Source of the DNA: Platerodrilus igneus
Taxonomy: Eukaryota > Arthropoda > Insecta > Coleoptera > Lycidae
Direction of reading: 5' to 3'
DNA: 64,000 nt
NCBI GenBank assembly: GCA_036346225.1
Contig: JARFIW010001090.1
Span: 1,302,001-1,366,000, forward strand
A program made the position numbers and the translations under genes. This document shows positions 24,111-36,490 of this stretch, one piece after another. Below the pieces are notes generated by a model. That model was not told the origin of the DNA. It did not search any database and worked only from the letters and a program-made list of their open reading frames with translations. How positions within the stretch are numbered: position 1 is the stretch's first letter; each line of letters starts with the position of its first letter.

Positions 24111-24640
24111 TGATACAAGTAATGCAGTACACCACTCCAAATATTAAAAAGTTTTGTTCCTATGACTTGTCACGGTAAGAATTACGAAATATTTTTAATG
24201 ACCTACACACACACATGCACGCACACACGCACGCGCCCGCGCACGCACACATAATTGCATTTCATACCGGTTTGTATACATATAAATACAGTGTTGAATG
24301 TCTAAAATCTTTATAAGCAATTATTTTGGCGTACTCCAATATCGGTTTAAATATAAGTAGTTAACGCAATTGTTAGTGAACGTAAATTCTGCTATAAACA
24401 AATTATTCAATAATATAATCATCACAGACTGTTTGATTTTTTACTAATGACTTAGAGGCGCGAGGCTTTCTTCTCCATCTACAAATTTTAAATCTGTCCT
24501 TGTGTACATCGTAGATTATGGTTTCGAAGCACATGGTAGAATCTGGGCAACCATATGGTGGAAGTGGTGGTGTTGGTTTTGCCAAATTCCTTTGATGATG
24601 GTTTCAGTGTCGTAGAATTTTGCAGGGACAAAGACAGGAT
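24111..24640 (+). other. Possible two-exon coding segment of an unidentified gene
   Basis: A 64-bp segment (24111-24174) lies between acceptor ATTATTTTCAG and donor GTAAGA. One frame is open, with ATG at 24122. A second acceptor follows at 24455 (TTACTAATGACTTAG, with a branch-like CTAAT). Joined across this intron, the frame stays open into 24456-24634, ending with TAG. The product is unrecognised, with a tryptophan-rich stretch. A minus-strand frame at 24403-24585 (proline-rich, then cysteine-containing) competes for the same DNA, so strand and reality are uncertain. Confidence 0.25.
24206..24252. repeat. CA/CG alternating microsatellite
   Basis: A run of CACACA, GCACGC and CGCGCC steps. 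It is alternating purine-pyrimidine and able to adopt Z-DNA in principle. Confidence 0.85.
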
Positions 24641-24679
24641 GCCGGAAAGTGCACCTCTTGAGGACACCATCCCACCAGT

Positions 24680-25127
24680 GTATGTATATATTTTATTACT
24701 CCGCATTGATATTTTGGTTTTCGTTAGGTCGGCGCACACGGTTAGCTTTATCTAGTTAGGTTATGTTAGAATTTAAAAGACCAAAATATTGAATTTTTTT
24801 TAGTAAAAATATGTTTCTACAATTGGTTACATTTTGTAAGAAATTGTGCTTATCAGATTCTAATTATAAAGTATAGGTTAGATATATACAATCTGTAGAA
24901 ACCATCTGGTAAATAGTAATTGCTTTGGTAGGTTATTAATATGCTATTGATGACAGTTTTTATTGTTTGGGTATTAATTATAAAATAAATTTACATTGAC
25001 TGTCCATAAGATTTCCGGTATAAAAATTTTGGGTTAGCTTATTGTTAAGGTGTGACGTTATTACAAAATTCGATATCTCTGCTGAGTAATACATTTCGTC
25101 TGGTATATAGTTTTCTTTCTTCATTGC
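24680..25127. other. Intergenic flank of the second gypsy element
   Basis: AT-rich DNA up to the LTR. No gene or repeat recognised. Confidence 0.4.
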
Positions 25128-26741
25128 TGTCACGCCTTTTGCCTAATATGCATGGCAAGAACAAATAAGGTGGATATTCCTGTAAGTGTCTTGATCATTT
25201 AGGGATAGAACACCGCCGATTTAATATCAAACAGCTGGCTTCTGCAATTAAACCAACCATTCTATAATACTCCAAACTTACTCTCCTGTACACACAACTA
25301 CTGTTTATATAACATTTGACCATATAAGTACCTTACAATTAAGAACCCAATTCGTAAATAGTAATACCCCTTTATTTACACATTAAGTTAACCCTTTTTA
25401 CATGATAACCAAATAATTTCAAACTAATCATAAATAAAAATAATTCTGGTTATTTCTCAATAATTAAACCTTATCGAACCTCCCCAAACTAATATGGCAG
25501 AATGCAATTATTAATCTGCACTGACCCTAATAATTAATATTTACCTAAAGATAGTGCACTGTCCATAAGCTTTCTTTTTATACACAAATGTAACCTACAA
25601 AACTGTTTAAGTGTAAGGAGTTTGTGCTCCTTAAGATAGCAACTTACTATACAAGTATGTAATCCCTTATATAAAATCGATTATCCAACACATAAGTATT
25701 TATACAAATAAATAAACATATTCACCCTAACTACAGGTTGAATACCAATAACACTTAACAATTAATTATTAACCTCAAAACATTGCTCGACAGATGGTCG
25801 ACATATACACAATCACTAAGATAAGGTACAAAGAAAAACCTGAATTCATTGTAGGTGTTGTCCTATGGAATGACAGCACCTGGACCAACAGAACAGCCTC
25901 CTCTTCGACAAGTTTCACATTTACAGCTACCAAGCACACGACAAACTCCACATAGAGCTTTAACAGCAAAAGTAAACTTTAGGAAAACAAAAGGATTCTA
26001 CATAAGTCTGTAAGAACTCCTAAAATCCCTGTAAAATGGTAATTAAAAGAAGTACTAGACTCTTTAATTACTTACGCTTCAAAAAGCGGATATAACTTCA
26101 ATAAAGACACATAACCTTCAATAAATATCTTCTTAAATGCATCCAAACTAAAAGGACAATAATGTAAAATATAATTATAATGACTTCTAGACTCAACTGG
26201 CGTATGCCTCACAAAATATATTATTAGTAAACGAGAGGATTACTACTACTGAATACACATTACTGAAATCTTTCGTATGTAGAAGTTTCACCCCAACTGA
26301 TTTAAATAACCAACTTATTCCATAATGGGAAAACACTCCACCAGAATATTGGGTTCTACTTCTTGAAGACCAAAAGCCAAAAGTGAAAAGAAACAAAATT
26401 AATAAGCCGCAGGCTTTATAATAAGCGATAACAGGATATTAAAAAAATGCCTCGTTGTATCTGAAAGTGAAATAACACTAAATCAATAACGTTACCGAAA
26501 GATGTGACCTGTATTTACCCATATGAATAAAGATGCAAAACTTCTTGCAATTAGATACAAGGATTCCCATTATAATTATTGCAGAAAACAATTTAATAAA
26601 TACGTTTATTATCATATGTCAAAAATAAATTGACAGGAAGATCTAGTTCCTAACCAAAGTAACTAGATATGAACACAGAATATTTGTGATAAAAGCAATG
26701 TAGAGACAGAACTTGTAACGGGTAATAATTGAACCGTTACA
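25128..26741 (-). repeat. 3' LTR of the second gypsy element (1614 bp)
   Basis: Aligns end to end with 33112-34871. On the minus strand it starts TGTAACGG and ends GGCGTGACA, giving the TG...CA termini of retroviral LTRs. By eye the two LTRs differ by only a few percent, apart from a 145-bp segment present only in the other copy. The open frame at 25775-25969 is duplicated in the other LTR and is not a gene. Confidence 0.9.
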
Positions 26742-26742
26742 A

Positions 26743-26755
26743 CACCCCTCTTCCA
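26743..26755 (-). other. Polypurine tract
   Basis: On the minus strand, a T-run is followed by GGAAGAGGGG directly before the 3' LTR. This is the expected primer site for plus-strand cDNA synthesis. Confidence 0.65.
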
Positions 26756-26801
26756 AAAAAAAAAGAATTTTCAAATAAGAAAATTCGAAACAAAAAAAAA
26801 C

Positions 26802-28045
26802 TTATTTGTCTTCTTCAACAGGATGGTCGACCTTAAGATCCTTGATATTTCATGAACCTAAATTACGACCTGAAATAAAATCTTTCAGCTGATACACATT
26901 CGGTGATAATTTCCGAACTACAATACATTTTGTAAATTTTGATGCCAGCTTTGCTGCTATAAAGTCAGCTTTATTAAATAAAGAATAATTTTTCTTCCAA
27001 ACACTCTGACCCACAGTTAATGTTAATGGACGTCTACGTAAACTATACCTATTAGCATTAGATTGATAAGCCTTTTTAGATCTTTGCTGTACTTTTTCAT
27101 ATAAACATTTAAAATTTTTGGGATGTTCTTCTCTGTGATTACGTCTTCACATATGATAGGTGCATCAACATCCACATTAATATTCCTATATATATTGCCT
27201 GATAAGTGTACCTCCCTACCAAAATTTAAAAAAGCAGAACTATATCCAGTAACTTCATGTACACCTGTTCGCAATGCATAACCAAATTTTGGAAGATTTT
27301 GATCCCATGACTTGTGATTATCTTTTACATAACAGCGGATCATCGTTTTGATTACTCGGTTCGTTCTTTCGCACGGGTTTGCTTGTGGGTGGTAATTAGC
27401 AGTGTATACTACTTTAGAAACATAACTCTTTGCCACTTTTTTAAACTGTGAACTAATATACTGACTACCGTTATCACAAATAATTCTTATGGGTGCTCCA
27501 AAAACTAGAAACACATCTTCTTCTAAATGTTTAATAAACTTACTACTACGTGCAGATCGTAAAGGAAATAACAAAACATATTTTGTAAAAATGTCAGTAA
27601 TGACCAAAAGAAATTTATTTTGTTTAGACGACAGAGGTAAGGGTCCAATTATATTCGTAGAAATAACTTCCCATGGCAAAGAAATTTTTCGTTCGAACAT
27701 AACACCATGTGGCAACTTTTGCTCAGGTTTCTGAGACTGACACATGCTACAAGTCCACACATACTTAGTTATAATGGCATTCATACCATTCCAATAATAA
27801 TAACGACAAAAACGTTGACGTGTTTTAAAATAACCCATGTGGCCTGCCGTTGCTGCATCATGATTTTCAAGTAAAACAGCCTTTTTTAATCGATTGGGTA
27901 TAGCCAACTTCCAATGCTCTTCATTATCAAAAATGAGATAATTCTTTGGCATACGTTTATAAATTGAATTCCCAATAATACAAAATTGCGGATATTTAAT
28001 AGAATTGACCTTAATTTTTTTCTGTAACTTCATCATAATATTCAT
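26802..28045 (-). pseudogene. pol: Ty3/gypsy integrase, disrupted
   Basis: The frame 27023-28045 has the N-terminal zinc-binding H...H...C..C (NHDAATAGHMG then CSMCQSQKP), then the catalytic core. The second aspartate (ICDNGSQY) and the glutamate (HPQANPCERTNR) are present. The first aspartate position reads ISTNIIGPLP with asparagine, at about 27648. The C-terminal region continues to 26802 in another frame (RRPLTLTVGQSVWKK then VVRKLSPNVYQLKD, a GPY/F-like module) after a frameshift near 27023, with one more internal stop. It would have inserted the cDNA into the genome but is inactive. Confidence 0.85.
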
Positions 28046-29393
28046 CTATATCCTCTCGCTTCACTTCTATTAGGCTCACAGTCCGTGACAATGCATCTAG
28101 TACTTGATGATTAGCACCTTTTCTATGAATAATTGTAAAGTCATAACCTTGAAGTCGAAGTGACCAACGAGCTAATCGGCCTGAAAAGTTTTGTAACCTA
28201 TTTAACCATAAGAGGCTATAATGGTATGTTATGACCTTAAATCTTACACCCTCAATGTATGCACAAAATTTTTCAATTCCCCATACCACAGCTAAACATT
28301 CAAGTTCTGTAGTGGAATATTTCCTTTCTTGATCGGTTAGGCTCCAACTGGCATATGCTATCACATGTTCGCCATCTCCCAAAGTTTGACTAAGTACACA
28401 ACCTAGCCCAACTTGTGATGCGTCAGTCTATAATACAAATTCTTCCGAAAAATTGGGACACGACAATATAGGTGGTGTAATTAAACATTGCTTTATATCC
28501 ATAAAAGCTTGATTACATTGATCATCCCACACAATTTTCACTATCTTTCTTGTTAAATGATTTAGCAGTGCCACACGACTAGTGAAATCTTTAACAAAGC
28601 TCCGATACCACGAAATGAGACCAATGAACCTACGAACATCCTTAGCACATTTTGGAACAGGATAATTCACCATACACTCAATTTCTCCTGGATCAGCCCT
28701 CAATTCTAACTCATCAACAATGTAACCTAAATATTTCAATTGTTTTTTCATGAATTCAAATTTATCTCGATTGACAGTAAGACCAGCGACTAACAAACGG
28801 TGAAACACTTCACTAAGAACCTTCAAATGTGTATCAAAATCTGGAGTAGCAATGATCACATCATCCAAATCAACTGAGACAAAATCTTGTAATTCCGGAC
28901 CAAATAATGAATCAACTAGCCGCTGAAATGTTGCGGGTGCATTATGAAGACCATAAGGCAAACGTTTAAATTGAAACAACCTTTTCCCTGGGATCGTAAA
29001 CGCTGTTTTTTCTTTACTAAAATCTTCAAGTTCTACTTGCCAGTACGCGAACTGCAGGTCTATTGACGATAAGAATCGTGCATTACGTAAACGATCTAAA
29101 ATATTTGAAATATAAGGTAAAGGATAAGCATCTCTTTTTGTAACACCATCGACTTTTTTAAAATCAATACAAAATCTGTATTCTCTTAAAGGTTTCCTCA
29201 CCATTACTACAGGCGAACTCCAAGGTGAATTGGACCTTTCAATCACATCTAAGTTAAGCATTTTATCAACTTCATCATCCATTAATTTTTTCATATATGG
29301 TGAAACAGGGTAGTAGCTTTGTTTTATGGGTATACTGTCACCTGTGACTATAATATGTTTAACCCCCTTTGCACATCCTAATGTTTTAGACAT
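28011..29393 (-). pseudogene. pol: Ty3/gypsy reverse transcriptase and RNase H
   Basis: 29393-28431 encodes RT with SPWSSPVVMV, YRFCIDFKKVD, DAYPLPYI, an intact LSSIDLQFAYWQVEL, LPYGLHNAPATFQRL and a DLDDVII box in which the usual Y before LDD is D. An in-frame TAG at 28428-28430 separates it from RNase H (28011-28427), which has TDASQVGLG, YSTTELECLAVVW and a final DALSR. A frameshift in the 28011-28045 overlap separates RNase H from integrase. Confidence 0.88.
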
Positions 29394-29830
29394 TTTGAAA
29401 AAAAAGTGTCCACCACCTTATCTAATTTTTCAACTTCCTGCAGACTCAAACTATCTTTGTCACAAATTGCATTGACTTGTACATCTTCTATAAATTCCCA
29501 AGTCATATCTTTGAAAAATGGAACAATACCCATGAGTGACCAAAAATCCATCCGTAAAATTAAATCTTCGACGACGTCTGGTATAACTAAAGCTTCGATC
29601 AAAATAACTTTACCATTTAATTTTATCGGCAATTGCAGGACCCCTGTAATATTGCAAGTACGCCCATCAGCTATTTTAGCACTAGGAAATCCCGGTTGCA
29701 AACTAAGACCTAATTTCTATAATTTTTTAAATCCATTTCCCCCCACAATAGTTGGAGTTGCTCCACTATCCAAAATTTATTGTCCCGTTGAAACTCTGCA
29801 CGCACAATGTTTAACCAGGACTTCCACGAA
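29378..29830 (-). pseudogene. pol: Ty3/gypsy aspartic protease
   Basis: The active site ILDSGAT is readable at about 29752-29775 (minus), with D-S-G intact. After two in-frame stops (just before the motif and near 29718), the frame continues as 29378-29701 with IPDVVEDLILRMDFWSLMGI, the second conserved retropepsin block (usual LILGMDFW). It overlaps the start of the RT frame by a few codons, implying a frameshift. Confidence 0.75.
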
Positions 29831-32800
29831 TAATCAGCCTTCACAGGTAAGATCGACGATCGGCTACATGACGATCTCTCTTTCCGTTTCCCAAACACTT
29901 TGGACAAGCAAATTTAGTATAGTTTGGTGTACCACAACTGTAGTAAAATTTTGTTGATCTGGGTTTAGTACATGTCCTAAAAGGATTGTAACAATTTTAT
30001 TTTCAATAATAATTATTTGCATATAATTTCAAGAATAATGTAACAATTTTATTAATAATAATTATTATTTGCACTCAACTTCAAAAGTAATGCGCTAAGC
30101 CAGCATCGTTCCTTAGTAATCTAATTATATTCAGATATCTGTGTCGTATAAAGCTATTTGCAAGCACATCTCTGTTTGATTGTTTCGTTCCCCTCCTGAC
30201 GGCGCAACCGCTCGGCCCTGGTTACGTAATAGTCGGCCACAGGCGATAGCGATATCAACATGTACCCTTGGCTGGAGGCCGGCAATCTTCGAATCCATTT
30301 CAAATGGTAAAGATATCTTCGAATAACGGTTGGTAATGTATATATTATACAAACTTATGTAATTTGAGGTAATTTATTTTGCGCGACACGTAAGATGCAA
30401 CCTTTAGAAGGATACACGTAAGATGCAACCTTTAGAAAGTGACATAATTCAACTTTGAGAACACGACTGCTACAGAATGTAATGCGACAGGATATGATTC
30501 GACACGTGGAACGTAACAAATATTACTCGACAAGAATAATTGATTTAAACTTTGCCTAACAAGAAATTTGTCTAGGAAGGAATTATAGAAGTTGATTTGG
30601 ATGAAGTCGTTTCAAATTGCAAACGCTGTTATCTTTGCTCGAAGAACGAGGATCCCGTCTTACTTTGTCGTAAAGCAACAATTGCAGTTTTGGTTCGTAG
30701 ATAGCTATAAATTTTTTTTGCATGTGTTTCAAAACTTGGAACACGTTAACTTGCTTTGATGCTTAATACACGTAAATTGTAAAAGTTTCAACTAATTGTT
30801 GAGCTGGTTTTACAAGCTGTAAAACGAAAGTTTGCTGAATTAGCGTTCTAAAAAAACATGCTTTGCTCCATATGAACCGTCGGTAATGCCAACAGGTGTT
30901 TCCAACGTCATATTTTTCTACTTTGTACAGCTAACAGATGTTGCCTTAAAAGCAAATGCTTTGAGCAGCTGTAATGCAATTTAAATAAACATGCCTATTT
31001 TTGTGATCAGCTTTATCTACACTTAGATTATTATACGTAATATTGAAAGCTCAAATGCTGATATTGTTAGGAGCTAATAATTTGTTATCTACCTGAAAAG
31101 ATCTGCCCAGGTTAGAATTCAATTTGTACAACAAGTTCATGTTTAAAGTAAAGTTGCTTGATTAATAATAATAAAGACAAACAGGAAAGTTAAAAGTTTA
31201 AAATTGATGCAGTTAATGATAAAATTTTTTGTTACAAGTTATATTATTTTAAAAAAGTTTTTTTAGTAAACAATTAGTTCAAAATTGAAGATTTTTTATT
31301 TTGATCAACTGCGATCAAATCTAATTACATAAAGCTAAATCCCTTCTGAGTAATAAATTGATGCCAATTTTATATTGGAAATACTTTTTTATTTCTTTAT
31401 ATATTTTTGCAGGACACAAATGGTGTTCCGCTTTTTTATTTATTTAACTATCACAATTTCTTACAGGAGCTGCGTCTTATTTTGTTAAGACAGGTTTTTG
31501 TCAACGAAGGCGATCATTTTTTCTTTGGGTCTTCACGTCCGTCCTTAGAACTGTGCTATGCAATTATCGTAATTACATCAGGACATGGTGGTGCCTATTT
31601 GATTTAGCTTAACTTTGGTTTGCAAACAGAATTCGACTTACCCCCATTTCTCCTTGCTCTACCCAGGAATAGACCCCTAGCTTTGTCGGAAGATTTTTGG
31701 AAAAATAAGTATCACTGGCGTTTATGTGGTCCTGTCAGTAAGAACAAAAAATAAAGTTACAGGATGACCTGGATTACCACAATTCCAACATTTAACTTCA
31801 TTGTTTCTTGAACTACCTATTTCTTTATTTATCCATTTGGCCTCAAAACTCTCCAAAGGACACGCTAAATCTGGTTCTAATGTATTAATAAATCTTTTCG
31901 TTTGAATATGATGATTGGCTGCTAATTGTCTATTATTTCCTAATCCCTTACATGAAGCTAATAATTCAGAAACAGATTTAATATCGGTAAGACCCAATCA
32001 ATGAATATAATAAGGTGCAATATTTCTCCTAAGTATCGGCAATTTTTCACTTTCTGACATCGGGTGTAATAAGCATGCAAATAAATTGATCATGCATGCA
32101 AAGAAGTCACCAACCCTTTCGTTCGGACCTTGCAATCTTGATTAAATTTCTCTTGACAATTCAAAAATGTAATCAAATGGTAAATATTCGGCTTTTAATT
32201 TTGTAACAAAATCTGACCATGAACTAATCTGGGATTTCATCAAACGGTACCAAATCAATGCTTTAGCTTCTAGCAAATCAAATATTAAATTAATTTAATT
32301 CCGTCTCCGTAACATTCCTAGCTAATTGAAGTTCCTCATCACGTTCGATAAATGCATTAACACTTAACCCTTGTGGTTGTCCATTAAATAATCTTCCCCA
32401 TTTACAAGAAGGAACACTTTTTGCCTTAAACAGTGGTAACCCAGATGCTATTTGAGCATTAGTGGTAGCTACCTTTGTGAAACATGCTGTTTTGGTTAAC
32501 GAATCAGTCTTTGTTGGTGAATTAAAATCATCTAATAAAGAATCAATGGTTGCAACACAGTCTAGTAACGCCGCGATAGCACTTTCTGCTAATGTTTCAT
32601 CGTCCTTTAATTGTAATCTACTTAACCGTCCTAATAGATGTTTAACTTTGGTATTAATTTTTAAGGGATTAATCCTAGAAGTTTTAAGTTCTTCCTCTAA
32701 ATCCTGAATTTTGCTTCCACAGATTTCTATTTACTTTTTACAACCAGGTTGAAAGTTAACTGCAGTGACTAATTCACCAAAAGTTTCCTCGTCTAAAACT

Positions 32801-32913
32801 GCTTTCAATTGAGAACGCAATTCAGCACTAGTAACAGCTTGAGAAATTTTGAAACCACAAACTAAAAATTCATATATCATTTCCTCTTTTGAAAGTCGAT
32901 AGGGATCCATCAC
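29831..32913 (-). pseudogene. gag: Ty3/gypsy gag with zinc knuckles, split by an insertion
   Basis: Gag begins with ATG near 32911 (MDPYRLSKEEMIYEFLV), has an in-frame stop at 32731-32733, and continues through a capsid-like region to 31766. The zinc knuckle CWNCGNPGH is cut just after its histidine by the 1774-bp insertion. Its last cysteine and a second knuckle-like motif (YSCGTPNYTKFACPKC) lie beyond it at 29831-29983. The knuckles would bind element RNA. Additional frameshifts are likely between 32000 and 32700. Confidence 0.75.
29988..31761. mobile_element. Nested insertion with TGTAAC...GTTACA ends and 4-bp target duplication, solo-LTR-like
   Basis: Starts TGTAAC (29988-29993), ends GTTACA (31756-31761), and is flanked by GGAT on both sides (29984-29987 and 31762-31765). 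Removing it and one GGAT would bring the two parts of the gag zinc knuckle together. TG...CA ends and a 4-bp duplication fit a solo LTR of a Ty3/gypsy-type element. No coding domain is present. Inside are a duplicated end module (29988 and about 30041) and a 28-bp tandem duplication at 30386-30441. Confidence 0.7.
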
Positions 32914-33111
32914 AACTTGTTTAAATATATATAAAAACAGTAAGTACTTTTAATGTACTAGCACTAAGCAAAAAAAAAGAACTTGACTTAACACACTGAA
33001 CACACCAATGTCAATCAAAGAATTACAAAAACATAAAATTTCAAAAGTAATATCAATACAAGTTATCAAATTCAAAAATTCGGGCCCCAGAGCGTTGTGT
33101 GCCACTTTTCG
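32914..33111 (-). other. Leader and primer-binding site of the second gypsy element
   Basis: On the minus strand, TGGCACACAACG (33104-33093) lies 7 bp from the LTR end. It resembles the TGGCGCCCAACG site used with tRNA-Lys in gypsy elements, with two changes. The rest is a short leader before the gag ATG. Confidence 0.55.
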
Positions 33112-34871
33112 TGTCACGCCTTTTTCCTAATATGCATGGCAAGAACAAAGAAGGTGGATAATCCTGTAAGTGTCGTCACCATTTAGGGATAGAATGGTAA
33201 AACCCTTGGTCAACTGACTTGGAATATGGTGCGATTCCCGGACTAGCAACAAGATGGGCCGTGGGCAAAGATGGATGAGCTACACTAATTATAAAGGAAA
33301 ATACTGGGCGCCAATTGCAGAAAAATAGGCCCCAAAACACACCGCCGATTTAATATCAAACAGCTGGCTTCTGCAATTAAACCAACCACTCTATAATACT
33401 CCAAACTTACTCTCCTGTACACACAACTACTGTTTATATAACATTTGACCATATAAGTACCTTACAATTAAGAACCCAATTCGTAAATAGTAATACTCCT
33501 TTATTTACACATTAAGTTAACCCTTTTTACATGATAACCAAATAATTTCAAACTAATCATAAATAAAAATAATTCTGATTATGTTCCCAATAATTAAACC
33601 TAATCGTACCTCCTCCAAACTAATATGGCAGAATGCAATTATTATCTGCACTGACTCTAATAATTAATATTTACCTAAAGATAGTGCAGTGTCCATAAGC
33701 TTTCTTTTTATACACAAATGTAACATACAAAACTGTTTAAGTGTAAGGAGTTCGTGCTCCTTAAGGTAGCAACCCACTATACAAGTATGTAATCCCTTAT
33801 ATAAAATCGATTATCCAACACATAAGTATTTATACAAATAAATAAACATATTCACCCTAACTACAGGTTGAATACCAATAGCACTTAACAATTAATTATT
33901 AACCTCAAAACATTGCTCGACAGATGGTCGACATATACACAATCACTAAGATAAGGTACAAAGAAAAACCTGAATTCCCTGTAGGTGTTGTCCTATGGAA
34001 TGACAGCACCTGGACCAACGGAACAGCCTCCTCTTCAACAAGCTTCACGTTTACAGCTACCAAGCACACGACAAACTCAACATAGAGCTTTAACAGCAAA
34101 AGTAAACTTTAGGAAAACAAAAAGATTCTACGGGAGTCTGTAAGAACTCCTAAAAGCCCTGTAAAATGGTAATTAAAAGCAGTACTAGACTCCTTAATTA
34201 CTTACGCTTCAAAAAGCGGATATAACTTCAATAAAGACACATAACCTTCAATAAATATCTTCTTAAATGCATCCAAACTAAAAGGACAATAATGTAAAAT
34301 ATAATTATAATGACTTCTAGACTCACCTGGCGTATAATGTCTCACAAAATATATTATTAGTTAATGAGAGGATTACTACTACTGAATACACATTACTGAA
34401 ATCTCTCCTATGTAGAAGTTTCACCCCAACTGATTTAAATAACCAACTTATTCCATAATGGGAAACACTCCACCACAATATTGGGTTCTACTTCTTGAAG
34501 ACCAAAAGCCAAAAGTGAAAAGAAACAAAATTAATAAGCCGCAGGCTTTTATAATAAGCGATAACAGGATATAAAAAAAATGCATCGTGGTATCTGAAAG
34601 AGAAATAACACTAAATCAATAACGTTACCGAAAGATGTAACCTGTATTTACCCATATGAATAAAGATGCAAAACTTCTTGCAATTAGATACAAGGATTTC
34701 CATTATAATTATTGCAGAAAACAATTTAATAAATACGTTTATTATATGTCAAAAATAAATTGACAAAAAGATCTAGTTCCTAACCAAAGTAACTAAATAT
34801 GAACACAGAATATTTATGATAGAAACGATGTAGAGACAGAACTTGTAACGGGTAAGAATTGAACCGTTACA
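33112..34871 (-). repeat. 5' LTR of the second gypsy element (1760 bp)
   Basis: Partner of 25128-26741 with the same termini. It carries an extra 145-bp segment (33195-33339) that the other LTR lacks. That segment contains GGTGCGATTCCC (33228-33239), one base from a tRNA B-box-like sequence, so it may be a SINE fragment. Confidence 0.9.
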
Positions 34872-35785
34872 GCTGGTGTCCACTATTACATTATTTTCTT
34901 GGCTTTTACTTATCAAGAGTTGCTTTTGAAGATGTGCTCATGAACACGATGTAAGAATATATATTTATTTTTTTTAATCGTTGTTTTATAGGAATATAAA
35001 GTGTCTGAGAACGGACCATATATGTTTACTTTTAACTTTCTGTTTTATGTGAATACTTGACTTGAGTTTAAAAATTAGGTTGAGGTAATTAAGGAGTGTA
35101 TTAACTATTTTTGCGAAGATTTTAATACTGTATAAATCTTTCTGAATATGTTGCAGGTTAGTTTTCCTTTAATTACATGACTTTATTAAAGATGCAAATA
35201 AATTTTCTCTTTTGAGGTTTTCGTCTTGCCCTTTTTTGTTTGTGATCCACCCCAATCTACAATTCTCTAGCTAGCACGGGGTTGTTTGGAATACTTTTTT
35301 TGTTGCGCTACTGGGTGTGGGATATTCTCGTTAGTTACGTTGCTTCTTTCTTTATCCGTACGGAATACTGTAACGAGTTTCGGGACTTTTTTACTAGCGC
35401 TGTATATATTGTATAATCCTCGTACTTAAACCACAATTGTATAATTACGCACATATATTACATTGTGGCTACATGAAAATTATTATGTGGAATCTTTTTC
35501 TAGATTACGTTTACCCCATTTACAAGTTACAACGCAGTTACACTCAGGAAGATGAACCGATATTGCTTTACGTGACGTCTCTCTATTTATTATATCATTC
35601 TACTTACCTTTATTACCTATATACAGAGGTATATGCGACGTCCATATAAGTTTGGGTTAGTCTTTTTAGATTGGCCGATTGCTACGCCCATTAAAGGTAT
35701 ACGAATGACTTATAATTCCCTTCAAAAGTATTTTATAAATAAATCACAAATAATACCTGTTTATTGTTTTATGTATCAGTAGTAT
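34872..35785. other. Intergenic DNA
   Basis: AT-rich flank. An open frame at 35437-35649 is tyrosine-rich, unlike any family I know, and probably incidental. Confidence 0.4.
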
Positions 35786-36490
35786 AGTAAGGCCAGTCTG
35801 ACTTCAAAACATTTCCACACGTATGTTACATTGAAAGTAATATAAGGCTGGTCTGACTTCAAAAAGTGTCCACACGTATGTTACGTTAAAAAAATGTAGA
35901 TGCGTGCAAAAAATGTGGAGCTGTTTTGAATTCGGATCTCTAGCAAGAAGTTATAAAGTAGGTTAGATGCAAAATATCACATCTAAGTCAATTGTATAAA
36001 GAACGCTGTATTTAATTAAAGTGGATTCTGAGTTGCTTTTACTTTTGTTCAGAGGCTGCAAATACACATAGGCCGGTTTGATTTTAAAACGTGTCCACAC
36101 AGTTGCTACATTGAAAAAATGTAAGTGCGTGCAGGAAAAATGTGGAGCTGTTTTGAATTCAGTTCTCTAGCGAGAAGTTATAAAGTAGGTCAGATGCAGA
36201 ATATCACATCTAAGTCAATTGTATTTAATTAAAATGAATTCTGATTTATGTTTTTACTTTTGTTTAGAGACTGCAAATACACATCGGCCGAGTTGACTTC
36301 AAAACGTGTCCACACGTATGCTACGTTGAAAAAATGTAAGTGCACGCAAAAAATGTGGAGCTTTTTTGAATTCGGTTCTCTAGCGAAAAGTTATAAGGTA
36401 GGTCGGATGCAAAATATCACATCTAAGTCAATTGTATAAAGAATGTTGTATTTAATTAAAGTGGATTCTGATTTATGTTTTTTACTTTGA
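35786..36490. repeat. Tandem repeat of 215-225 bp, just over three units
   Basis: Units begin with GGCCGGTTTGACTTCAAAAC-like sequence at 35847, 36071 and 36286. A short extra start lies at about 35790. Each carries GTGTCCACACGTATG, AAAAATGTGGAGCT, TTGAATTCGGTTCTCTAGCGA and ATATCACATCTAAGTC. The middle unit lacks a short stretch before TATTTAATTAAA. No coding potential is shared. Confidence 0.88.

Larger units (their letters stand above)
25128..34871 (-). mobile_element. Complete but inactive Ty3/gypsy retrotransposon with two long LTRs
   Basis: Two near-identical LTRs (25128-26741 and 33112-34871) flank a minus-strand internal region. It holds a tRNA-Lys-like primer-binding site, gag with zinc knuckles, protease, RT, RNase H, integrase and a polypurine tract, in canonical order. 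It is a different lineage from the element at 1-6145: its Gag has CCHC motifs and its LTRs are far longer. Stops, frameshifts, a changed integrase residue and a 1774-bp insertion make it inactive. The host flanks show no clear target duplication. Confidence 0.9.

Noticed and set aside
25775..25969. 64-codon open frame duplicated at 33905-34099, suggesting a conserved gene
   Set aside because: Both copies lie at the same position in the two LTRs; duplication reflects the LTR, not coding constraint.
25124..34876. Target-site duplication for the second gypsy element
   Set aside because: Flanks TTGC and GCTG do not match when the LTRs are bounded by TG...CA; GCTG matches only if the LTR start is moved by two bases.
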